From an uncultured Lachnospiraceae bacterium (GTDB lineage Bacteria; Bacillota; Clostridia; Lachnospirales; Lachnospiraceae): DNA of 7,092 nucleotides. The notes below the pieces were generated by a model, which saw nothing but the letters and a program-made list of their open reading frames with translations, made no database searches and was not told the origin of the DNA. Shown here in pieces: positions 1-5,697 of this stretch. Both the position numbers and the translations under genes were made by a program. Where the stretch lies: NCBI GenBank assembly GCA_910577065.1, contig CAJTLD010000029.1:1-7092 (forward strand), written 5' to 3'. Numbering within the stretch: position 1 is the stretch's first letter; the number at the start of each line of letters is the position of its first letter.

Positions 1-106
1 TCCCGTTTTTGCGTTGGAGTAACTTGACTGTGAATTTCTGGATTTCCAATAAATCCGTTTCTGGCAGCGACTTCATCATAGAGATTGTATTTTCCAAAGT
101 TGTCAT
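1..106 (-). CDS. 5' end of a small antitoxin-like protein, cut by the left window edge
   Basis: The minus strand opens with ATG at 106-104, preceded by a good AGGAGG ribosome binding site (113-118) with a 6-base spacer. It stays open to the window edge, giving 35 complete residues beginning MTTLENTISMMKSLPETD, followed by a basic stretch ending LLQRKNG. From memory this N-terminus resembles a family of ~80-residue Clostridia proteins that often sit beside RelE/ParE-type toxins and are thought to be antitoxins. That is recollection of a family pattern, not proof, and no toxin is visible because it would lie beyond base 1. It has its own likely promoter (extended -10 at 154-162) and is separated from the next gene by about 200 bases, so it looks like an independent unit. 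The presence of a gene is fairly certain from the start, binding site and open frame; the function is uncertain. Confidence 0.55.
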   Translation of the reverse strand, partial: MTTLENTISMMKSLPETDLLEIQKFTVKLLQRKNG

Positions 107-153
107 ATAAATCCTCCTCTCATTTGTCGATGCGCTAGAATTCGCTTTTTTAT

Positions 154-162
154 AGTATACCA
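154..162 (-). promoter_or_regulatory. Extended -10 promoter element for the left-edge gene
   Basis: On the minus strand the bases read TGGTATACT, an extended -10 box (TG-N-TATACT) one base off the TATAAT consensus. It lies about 48 bases upstream of the ATG at 106. No good -35 hexamer is found 15-18 bases upstream, which is common for extended -10 promoters. The surrounding region (107-311) is AT-rich and I see no other gene in it. Confidence 0.45.
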
Positions 163-311
163 TATTTCTGTGGCAAATACTATATTTTACTCAATTCATG
201 TTACCGTCGCATTCCGCATGAAAAATGGTGCAAAATAATATCTGTGGGAACGGTAATTTGGCTAAACTGAGAAAACTGGTGCATTGTATATTATCGGAGA
301 GACGGCAGGTA

Positions 312-575
312 TTATAATATAAAATATGTACTCCACGCTGACGTGCAAACACATCCTTCATGCAGGCACTCCGTTTTTACACAGCCTGTCTTAAAATCAT
401 AGATACTGTAAATGTTCCTTCTTGTGTCATCACTGATACCAAGACAATATACAAGCGTTTTGTGGTACACGTCCTGATACCTGACCTCTTTCAATTTCTC
501 ATAGTAGAATTTTTCATGTGTATCGCTGATAAAAATAATCGCTTTCTCTGCACTTAACGCTGTATTGTTCTTCAT
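312..575 (-). pseudogene. DUF6075-like small protein, 3'-truncated
   Basis: An 87-residue frame starts with ATG at 575-573, with AGGAGG at 585-590 and a 9-base spacer, so the start is well supported. The sequence around ISDTHEKFYYEKLKEVRYQD, followed by YHKTLVYCLGISDDTRRN and IYDFKTGCVKTECLHEG, matches what I remember of the DUF6075 family of small proteins of unknown function. Those proteins are common in integrative and conjugative elements of gut Clostridia. Family members, as I recall, continue with a W-Q-T segment and are roughly 120-135 residues long. Here the similarity ends at HEG (about base 353), and 14 unrelated residues lead to TAA at 312. I infer the 3' end was lost at a recombination junction or by mutation. 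The N-terminal two thirds look intact, so a shortened protein could still be made. Its role is unknown; its presence suggests mobile-element ancestry for this part of the window. Confidence 0.55.
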
Positions 576-615
576 AAATTCATTCCTCCTATTATTTTGA
601 ATTTGGAAAAAGAAA

Positions 616-667
616 TAGGACTAAGCTAGTTTTAACAGCATTTCTGCCATTCACTAATTTAGTCCTA
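616..667. repeat. Short inverted repeat with TAGGACTA / TAGTCCTA arms
   Basis: The arms taggactaa (616-624) and ttagtccta (659-667) are exact reverse complements over 9 bases, separated by 34 bases. On the minus strand the second arm is followed by a T-rich stretch (about 604-615), so a weak terminator-like structure is possible, but the loop is too long for a classical one. The same core motif occurs a third time at 848-861, so these are more likely ends or internal repeats of a decayed mobile element. Confidence 0.45.
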
Positions 668-861
668 ATCTAAATCATCAATATCAAATTGTTTACCTTC
701 TACCCTCCTTATGCTATACTAAAACCAATAACTCATTGCTTTCAGGCACTTTGAGTTACATTACTGACATTTCTTCCTATTTTCTTTTGAATCGGCGCCG
801 TCCAAATGAAAAATCAGAAATGCTTTGATGCAAAACTACATTTTTTCATTAGGACTAAATT
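656..861. repeat. 14-base perfect inverted repeat pair (656-669 and 848-861)
   Basis: The left arm aatttagtcctaat (656-669) is the exact reverse complement of the right arm attaggactaaatt (848-861). After the core, the minus strand at the left arm and the plus strand at the right arm also show loosely similar bases (AGTGAATGG against CGGTGGAAA), hinting that the shared unit is slightly longer. The right arm lies inside the 749-920 element while the left arm is outside it. The pair therefore does not simply bound one element; it may record two related insertions in opposite orientation. No flanking target duplication is visible. Confidence 0.5.
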
Positions 862-920
862 CGGTGGAAACCCTTGATTTTTCAATGATTTCTTCAACCT
901 GTCATTATTATAACTCAAAG
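749..920. mobile_element. MITE-like or degenerate IS element, 172 bp with 21-bp terminal inverted repeats, inserted in spmA
   Basis: The plus-strand arm at 749-769 starts CTTTGAGTTA. The reverse complement of 900-920 starts with the same ten bases and matches at 18 of 21 positions. Between them is AT-rich DNA with no coding capacity. The right end falls exactly where spmA similarity stops: the SpmA reading frame ends Thr-Pro-Ala-Gly, then CTT and TGA from the repeat. Beyond the left end, bases 734-745 read on the minus strand as CTG AAA GCA ATG (Leu-Lys-Ala-Met), which is what SpmA is expected to contain next. That supports a true insertion between codons, with three extra bases (746-748) possibly left from a target duplication. 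No transposase is present, so a MITE moved by an enzyme encoded elsewhere fits best. An invertible DNA segment is an alternative, but the mismatches between the arms argue against it. I do not recognise the family. Confidence 0.5.
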
Positions 921-1250
921 CCCCGCCGGCGTCGCCGCCCAGCCAAGCCCAAATACATTGGCAATCATATTCGCCGCAATATACCGGTTCGCCGGATGCC
1001 CCGTCGGTATCCTCGGGAACAAAAACCGCAGAAACGGCGTCATTTTCTTTGCCGCTCCTTCGATTATCCCGGCATTCTCCGCAATCCGCATAATCCCGGT
1101 CCACAGCGCCATAACGCCCATCATCGTAATACAAAGCGTCACCGCTTCTTTTGCGGAACCAATCGCCGCTTCCGTTACTTCCGGCAAAGTTCCGTTAAAA
1201 GATGCGAACAAAATGCCAATTACTATCATAAACCCCCATAAATAATTCAT
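915..1250 (-). pseudogene. spmA: Spore maturation protein A, N-terminal fragment
   Basis: SpmA is a membrane protein with a nucleoside-recognition (Gate) domain. In Bacillus subtilis it works with SpmB in spore core dehydration. The fragment starts at ATG 1250-1248 with GGAGGA at 1261-1266 and a 10-base spacer. It shows the expected first membrane segment (residues 3-18), the FNGTL motif (18-22), a KEAVTLCI segment (34-41) leading into a second membrane helix, and the conserved LFPRIP...HPA...NMIANVFGLGWAATPAG block (about 78-110). SpmA is normally about 195 residues; here about 110 native codons remain before a Leu codon and TGA supplied by the inverted repeat of the 749-920 element. No spmB is visible next to it. 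The preserved half has no internal stops or frameshifts, so the disruption looks recent. The truncated protein probably does not work. The 138-residue plus-strand frame over the same bases is arginine-rich and is an antisense shadow. Confidence 0.85.
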
Positions 1251-1401
1251 GCTGACGCAATCCTCCAGATTTATTTCCCTCTATAATATGCGATCCGCTT
1301 CCGTCCTATGAAGTTTATTTTTCCCGGCTTATTCTTTTTCATAATCAAAAGCTTTTCCTCATATATTGCAACTAACAAATACCATCCGGGAGCCGCTTGC
1401 C
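1251..1401. promoter_or_regulatory. Divergent intergenic region between spmA and the DUF885 lipoprotein gene
   Basis: This space should hold promoters for both divergent genes. A perfect TATAAT lies at 1282-1287 on the plus strand but has no recognisable -35 box 15-19 bases upstream. On the minus strand the overlapping bases read TATTAT, a possible -10 for spmA with a weak TTCATA-like -35. A second plus-strand candidate is TTCATA (1338-1343) with TATATT (1362-1367), spacer 18, which would start transcription shortly before the lipoprotein start. Only the -10-like hexamers are directly visible; their use is inferred. No riboswitch or clear operator palindrome is seen. Confidence 0.3.
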
Positions 1402-3171
1402 TTGATACAAAATTTCAAAAAACGAATTATTTCCGGTTTCCTTATCCTGCTGCTTGCGTCCACGGCTCTTTTTGCCTGCGGCGCTCCCTCCGGAACGGTT
1501 TCTTCCACATCTATGCAGAAAGAACAGCGGGATTTTGACGCATTCACACAAAAGCTTTTTGTACAGGAAATGCAAAAAAACACCATCAACCTGCACTATA
1601 CGCTTGCAAACCCAGCTGATTTCGGGATCAAGAGCCACAAAATCTCCTTGGGCAGCTTTTCTGCAAATCAGGAAAAAAACGCGGTCGCCTTCATTGAAAA
1701 CCTGTCCGCCGCACTCTCGGAATTTGATTATGAGGCTCTGACCACCAAACAAAAACTCGCCTTTGATATTATGGACGATTATTGCCAGAACCAACTGACT
1801 GCCGCACGTTTTCCATATTATAAGGAACCGCTGCGCCCGACGACGGGAATTCAGTCGGAACTGCCTGTCCTTTTGGCGGAATATACGTTTTATAATCCCT
1901 GTGACGTAACGGATTACCTTTCCCTTATCACCTGTGCCAGCGATTACTTTCGGGAAATCATTGCATTTGAACGGCAAAAATCGAAAAAAGGCCTGTTTAT
2001 GCCCGCTTATGCGGCAAAAACCGTTAAAAAAGCCTGTGAAACGTTTACGTCAGATCCCGAACAAAATTACCTGATTGACACTTTTAATACGCGTATCGAC
2101 GCCGTTTCCGGCATTTCAGAGCAAAAAAAAGAAATTTATAAAAAGCAAAACCAATCCCTGATACAAAACCTTTTCATTCCGGCCTACGAAGAACTGGCAA
2201 ACACGCTGGAAGAATTAAAAGCCACCGGAACCAACAACGCAGGGCTTTGCTACTATCCGCAGGGAAAAGCTTATTATGAACACTTAGTCCGCACCAGTAC
2301 CGGCTCCGGCAAAAGTGTAAAAGAACTGCAGGATATGACCGAAAAGAAGCGCAGGCTCGATATGGACTCCCTGCATACGCTCCTAACGGCAAACCCCGAC
2401 TTGCTGCATGCCCCAGAACCCAAGCTGTCTTTCCAAAAACCGGAAGAAATGCTGAACCATCTTCTAAAAGCCATGCAGGAAGATTTTTATCCGGCTTCCA
2501 ATGCCTCTTATGAAGTAAATTATATCCCGAAATCGCTGGAAGGCACCCTTGCTCCCGCGTTCTATCTGACCGCGCCGATTGACGATATCAGCCGCAATGT
2601 CATCTACCTGAATAAAAGCAGCAATTACTCCGGCATCCAGCTTTTTACAACGCTTGCGCACGAAGGTTTTCCCGGCCACCTGTACCAGACCACCGGATCC
2701 TACCAGGCCGGACTTACCCCTGTACGCGCCCTGTTCAACTACCCGGGTTATGTGGAGGGCTGGGCGACTTATGTCGAAATGCTTTCCTACCGGTATGCCG
2801 GGCTGCCGGAAGCTGCCGCGGATATGCTGATGTACAATCAGTCCGCCCTTTTAAGCCTTTACGCCTCCATTGACATGGGCATCCACTATGACGGCTGGAG
2901 CCTTTCCGATACCGCCGCATTTTTGAATGAGTATGGGATTACGGACGGCAAAACCATCCGGGGCATTTATGAACTGGTGGTAGAAGAACCTGCCCACTAT
3001 CTGAAATATTATATCGGATACCTGGAATTTTTGGAACTGAAAACGTACGCAAAAAAACTGCTGGCCGAAGAATACTCGGATCGGGCATTCCACCAGGCCA
3101 TTATACGCATAGGGCCCGCCCCGTTTCCCCTGCTGAAAAAATATCTGTGTGATTTTTACAGCCCGGAGTAG
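1402..3171 (+). CDS. DUF885 family lipoprotein, putative zinc metallopeptidase
   Basis: This is a secreted, membrane-anchored protein of 589 residues whose substrate is unknown. From TTG at 1402 the N-terminus is a classic lipoprotein signal: basic MIQNFKKR, a hydrophobic core (about 9-24) and a lipobox LFAC, with Cys26 as the predicted lipidated residue. I chose this TTG because CGGGAG lies 9 bases upstream (1387-1392). A TTG at 1366 is in frame but has no binding site and would lengthen the signal awkwardly. The DUF885 hallmarks are THLAHEG-type zinc motif HEGFPGH at residues 420-426 (His420, Glu421, His426) and EGWATYVE at 452-459, whose Glu residues are likely the third ligand or catalytic partners. 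The C-terminus has the typical IGPAPFPLLKKYL. Length and motif order fit an intact family member. DUF885 proteins are annotated as probable metallopeptidases by motif; direct biochemical proof is limited. It is monocistronic, diverges from spmA, converges on rsmI and ends in a strong terminator. Confidence 0.85.
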   Translation: MIQNFKKRIISGFLILLLASTALFACGAPSGTVSSTSMQKEQRDFDAFTQKLFVQEMQKNTINLHYTLANPADFGIKSHKISLGSFSANQEKNAVAFIENLSAALSEFDYEALTTKQKLAFDIMDDYCQNQLTAARFPYYKEPLRPTTGIQSELPVLLAEYTFYNPCDVTDYLSLITCASDYFREIIAFERQKSKKGLFMPAYAAKTVKKACETFTSDPEQNYLIDTFNTRIDAVSGISEQKKEIYKKQNQSLIQNLFIPAYEELANTLEELKATGTNNAGLCYYPQGKAYYEHLVRTSTGSGKSVKELQDMTEKKRRLDMDSLHTLLTANPDLLHAPEPKLSFQKPEEMLNHLLKAMQEDFYPASNASYEVNYIPKSLEGTLAPAFYLTAPIDDISRNVIYLNKSSNYSGIQLFTTLAHEGFPGHLYQTTGSYQAGLTPVRALFNYPGYVEGWATYVEMLSYRYAGLPEAAADMLMYNQSALLSLYASIDMGIHYDGWSLSDTAAFLNEYGITDGKTIRGIYELVVEEPAHYLKYYIGYLEFLELKTYAKKLLAEEYSDRAFHQAIIRIGPAPFPLLKKYLCDFYSPE

Positions 3172-3208
3172 AATGCGCCGCCTTTGGGCGTTCTACTCCT
3201 CTTTTTTT
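3165..3208 (+). terminator. Intrinsic terminator shared by convergent DUF885 gene and rsmI
   Basis: Arms GGAGTAGAATGC (3165-3176) and GCGTTCTACTCC (3188-3199) form a 12-pair stem (one G-T pair) with an 11-base loop. A run of seven T follows at 3202-3208. This is a textbook rho-independent terminator for the plus-strand gene. On the minus strand the same hairpin lacks an immediate T-run, so termination of the rsmI operon there is weaker or needs other signals. The stop codons of both genes (TAG 3169-3171 plus, TAG 3195-3193 minus) lie inside the two arms. Confidence 0.85.
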
Positions 3209-4041
3209 AAAAGGCCGGCGTACACCTCGCGCTTGCCGATCCCCCGGTCTTTGGCAACCGCTTTCATAGCGGACTTTGAGTCAAAGCCTTTGGACTCATA
3301 CAGCGCCATATGTTCTTCCAATGATACTGAAAGCCAGGACTTTTGCGCCTCTTCTTTGATTTCTTCACGGCTTTTCCCTTCGATAACAAGCACAAATTCT
3401 CCCCGCGCCTCTTCCTTTTCGTAACGAGCTGCCGCTTCTTCCAGCGTCATTTTGCGTTTTTCCTCAAACTTCTTTGTCAGTTCCCGGCAAACGGTAACGG
3501 AACGGTTTCCCAGCGTCTCATACAGTTCCTTTAATGTTTTGAAAAGGCGGTGCGGCGATTCGTAAACGACCAGCGTCCGGGTATCCTGTTTCATTTCTTC
3601 CAATACCAGGGCGCGTTCTTTTTTATCCTTCGGTAAAAAGGCCTCGAACGCAAACCGCCTTGTTTTCTGCCCGGAAACGGTCAGGGCCGTAATGCATGCC
3701 GCCGCTCCCGGCAGGGCAACCACATTCAGTCCCATTTCGTAACAGATGCGCGCCATCTCTTCCCCCGGATCCGAGATCCCGGGCGTCCCGGCGTCCGTTA
3801 CAAGCGCAATATCCTGCCCCATCCGAAGCTTTTCGGCAAGCTGGTAGGCTTTTTCGATTTTATTGTGCTCATGGTAGCTTGTCAGCGGCGTCCGGATCCC
3901 GAAATAGTTTAACAGACGCAGGGAATTGCGCGTATCCTCCGCCGCAATCAAATCCACTTCTTTTAAAACCCGAAGCGCGCGCAGCGTAATATCCTCTAAA
4001 TTCCCAATCGGCGTCGCACACAAATACAATGTCCCGGCCAT
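3193..4041 (-). CDS. rsmI: 16S rRNA (cytidine1402-2'-O)-methyltransferase RsmI
   Basis: RsmI transfers a methyl group from S-adenosylmethionine to the ribose 2'-OH of C1402 in the decoding centre of 16S rRNA, in the cytoplasm. The protein is 282 residues, the usual family length. Its motifs are those of the SAM-dependent tetrapyrrole-methylase fold: TPIGNLEDIT (10-19), AAEDTR (33-38), SYHEHN (55-60), LVTDAGTPGISDPG (80-93), LPGAAACITAL (110-120), YESPHR (160-165) and RELTK (186-190). The start ATG at 4041 is preferred because MAGTLYLCATPIGN matches family N-termini and AGGAGG lies 9 bases upstream (4051-4056). A longer frame back to 4119 would overlap trmN6 by 59 bases. It is the last gene of the minus-strand cluster, 19 bases after trmN6, and corresponds to yabC in the Bacillus subtilis yaaR-yabC order. 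Nothing is odd about it. Confidence 0.95.
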   Translation of the reverse strand: MAGTLYLCATPIGNLEDITLRALRVLKEVDLIAAEDTRNSLRLLNYFGIRTPLTSYHEHNKIEKAYQLAEKLRMGQDIALVTDAGTPGISDPGEEMARICYEMGLNVVALPGAAACITALTVSGQKTRRFAFEAFLPKDKKERALVLEEMKQDTRTLVVYESPHRLFKTLKELYETLGNRSVTVCRELTKKFEEKRKMTLEEAAARYEKEEARGEFVLVIEGKSREEIKEEAQKSWLSVSLEEHMALYESKGFDSKSAMKAVAKDRGIGKREVYAGLLKKEE

Positions 4042-4060
4042 AACCCCGCCCCTCCTCTCA

Positions 4061-4804
4061 TCAATATCCATATATGTCATAAATCTCATCCGTATACACG
4101 CCCTGGCTGCGGTACACAATCAGCGGTTTTTCTACTTTGAGCCTGGAATTTCCTCCCCTTAGGCCCTCGATCAGCACCATATTCGGTTCCCGATCCAAAA
4201 ACGGGTGCACAAGCCGCATGCGTTTCGGCTCTATCCCGGCGGATACCATTTTATACAGAATTTCAGCCAGCCGAAACGGCCTGTGCACCATATAAAAGCG
4301 CCCCTTCGGCTTTAACAGCTTTGCGCTTTCCAAAAGTACGTCGTCTAAGGTACAAAGCGTCTCATGCCTTGCAATGGCCATGGCCGGATTTGCGGATGAA
4401 ATCCCGTGTTCCCCAATCATATACGGCGGATTTGTTGTAATTACATCAAAAGAAGATGCCCCAAACCGCTTGGAAGCATCTTTGATATCCCCGGTTACTA
4501 TCGTAATCTTGTGCGCCAGCCCGTTTAATGCCACGCTCCTTGCCGCCATATCGGCGCTTTCCTCCTGTATCTCAAGCCCGGTAAAATGCTCTCCGTCGGT
4601 CTTAGCCTCCAGTAAAATCGGTATAATTCCCGTTCCGGTGCCAAGATCCAACGCCCTTTCGCCTTTTTTTGCCGAAGCAAAACCGGAGAGCAGCACAGCG
4701 TCCATGCCAAAGCAAAACCGCCCGGGATTCTGAATGATAACATAACCGTTTCGATGAAGTTCATCCAGACGTTCCTGCGGTTTTAATTTATTTAACGTCG
4801 TCAA
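4061..4804 (-). CDS. trmN6: tRNA1(Val) (adenine37-N6)-methyltransferase family protein (YabB/YfiC-like)
   Basis: This is a class I SAM-dependent methyltransferase of 247 residues; E. coli TrmN6 (YfiC) has 245. It is expected to N6-methylate A37 of tRNA1(Val), next to the anticodon. Visible motifs are the N-terminal NGYVIIQNPGRFCFGMDAVLL signature (19-39), motif I LDLGTGTGI for SAM binding (52-60), the acidic GLEIQ segment (76-80), and the NPPY catalytic motif (125-128) typical of adenine N6-methylases. The likely start is TTG at 4804, inside the ricT 3' end, giving a 17-base overlap. The first in-frame ATG would remove the conserved N-terminus. The binding site is only a G-rich GGGGGA (4815-4820), so translation probably depends partly on ricT. 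In Bacillus subtilis the matching gene is yabB in the same cluster. The fold is certain; the exact tRNA target is inferred from family. Confidence 0.87.
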   Translation of the reverse strand: MTTLNKLKPQERLDELHRNGYVIIQNPGRFCFGMDAVLLSGFASAKKGERALDLGTGTGIIPILLEAKTDGEHFTGLEIQEESADMAARSVALNGLAHKITIVTGDIKDASKRFGASSFDVITTNPPYMIGEHGISSANPAMAIARHETLCTLDDVLLESAKLLKPKGRFYMVHRPFRLAEILYKMVSAGIEPKRMRLVHPFLDREPNMVLIEGLRGGNSRLKVEKPLIVYRSQGVYTDEIYDIYGY

Positions 4805-5696
4805 TTTTAGAATTTCCCCCGCTATCTTCTAATGCGGCCAGCTCCTTTAGTTCCGCCGCGGAGAGTTTTACGTCTTTTCGCCGTCTTGCGCGGAATTTCA
4901 GATCCTTAACTTTGTATTCCCTGGCCTCCTTTTCGTCGTCAATCTCCACAATAACCTTAACAAGCTGCCGAAGCACGTTTACGCTTTGTACGGCGGCCTT
5001 AAGCCCTTCCGGCGTCGTCACAGTATCTCCCACTCCCGGCAGGCGGCTGTTGAGGTATTCGTATGTCTCCTGCTCATTTTTCAGGCAGCACATCAGCCTT
5101 CCGCAAACGCCGGAAATCTTAGCCGGATTTAAGGAAAGATTCTGCTCCTTTGCCATTTTAATGGATACCGGGATAAACTCGGTCAGGTATGTGTGGCAGC
5201 ACAATCCCCTGCCGCAGATTCCGACGCCGCCTAAAATTTTCGTTTCATCCCTTACGCCAATCTGGCGCAGTTCAATCCTGGTGCGGAATACCGCGGCCAA
5301 ATCCTTTACCAGTTCCCTGAAATCAATCCGCCCGTCCGCCGTAAAATAAAAAAGCAGTTTGTTGTTGTCAAATGTATATTCTGCTTCTACCAGCTTCATA
5401 TTCAGCTTGTGCTTGGCTATCTTGTCCAGGCAGATTTGAAACGCTTCTTTTTCTTTTTCCTGGTTGCGTTTTGCAATCCGTTCGTCCGCTTCCGACGCCA
5501 CCCGTATCACGGGCTTTAACGGCTGGACTACCGTCTCGTCTTCCACAGTCCTTGGAGCTAATACCACGGTTCCCATCTCCACGCCGCGCGCGGTTTCCAC
5601 AATCACGTGATCCCCGGATCCTATCTGATACTGCACCGGATCAAAATAATATATTTTACCGGTGTTGCGGAACCGGACCCCTACAATTTTTGTCAT
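4788..5696 (-). CDS. ricT: RicT/YaaT, PSP1 C-terminal domain Fe-S protein
   Basis: The protein has 302 residues and belongs to the PSP1/YaaT family. In Bacillus subtilis RicT joins RicA and RicF in a complex that carries [4Fe-4S] clusters, stimulates maturation of certain transcripts by RNase Y, and affects sporulation, competence and biofilm. Sequence signs are an N-terminal segment MTKIVGVRFRNTGKIYYF, a PSP1 C-terminal domain at about 60-150 (including KLVEAEYTFD and KLLFYFTADGRIDFRELVKDLA), and two cysteine clusters GICGRGLCC (Cys161, 166, 167) and GVCGRLMCC (Cys198, 203, 204). A charged, lysine-rich tail follows from about 255. ATG at 5696 is only one base after the holB stop. AAGGAG lies inside the holB 3' end about 9 bases upstream, implying translational coupling. 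All expected cysteines are present, so the cluster-binding role is probably kept. Partners RicA (YmcA) and RicF (YlbF) are encoded elsewhere. Confidence 0.94.
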   Translation of the reverse strand: MTKIVGVRFRNTGKIYYFDPVQYQIGSGDHVIVETARGVEMGTVVLAPRTVEDETVVQPLKPVIRVASEADERIAKRNQEKEKEAFQICLDKIAKHKLNMKLVEAEYTFDNNKLLFYFTADGRIDFRELVKDLAAVFRTRIELRQIGVRDETKILGGVGICGRGLCCHTYLTEFIPVSIKMAKEQNLSLNPAKISGVCGRLMCCLKNEQETYEYLNSRLPGVGDTVTTPEGLKAAVQSVNVLRQLVKVIVEIDDEKEAREYKVKDLKFRARRRKDVKLSAAELKELAALEDSGGNSKIDDVK

Positions 5697-5697
5697 T

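Larger units (their letters stand above)
576..914. other. Gene-free AT-rich region with nested inverted repeats
   Basis: This stretch of about 340 bases holds no convincing gene on either strand; the frames crossing it lack start signals or are shadows of the spmA fragment. It contains three copies of a TTAGGACTAA-type motif, most of the 749-920 element, and a short minus-strand frame at 665-703 reading VEGKQFDIDDLD followed by stop. That frame looks like the tail of a lost gene. An AAGGAGG sequence on the minus strand (704-710) has no start codon at a usable distance. I interpret the region as a mobile-element junction or scar. Confidence 0.5.

Noticed and set aside
360..557. 65-residue plus-strand frame antisense to the DUF6075-like gene
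   Set aside because: No ribosome binding site, and the opposite strand has a strong one with recognisable protein sequence.
704..710. AAGGAGG on the minus strand as a ribosome binding site
   Set aside because: The first possible start codon downstream is about 16 bases away and leads to a stop within a few codons.
749..920. Phase-variable invertible promoter segment
   Set aside because: The arms match only 18 of 21 bases, no recombinase gene is adjacent, and spmA reading on both sides fits insertion better.
825..1241. 138-residue plus-strand frame rich in Arg, Pro and His
   Set aside because: It lies antisense to the well-recognised spmA fragment, begins inside the 749-920 element, has no ribosome binding site and has the composition typical of a shadow frame.
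4042..4119. Longer N-terminus for RsmI starting at 4119
   Set aside because: It overlaps trmN6 by 59 bases and lacks family similarity, while ATG 4041 has a perfect AGGAGG upstream.
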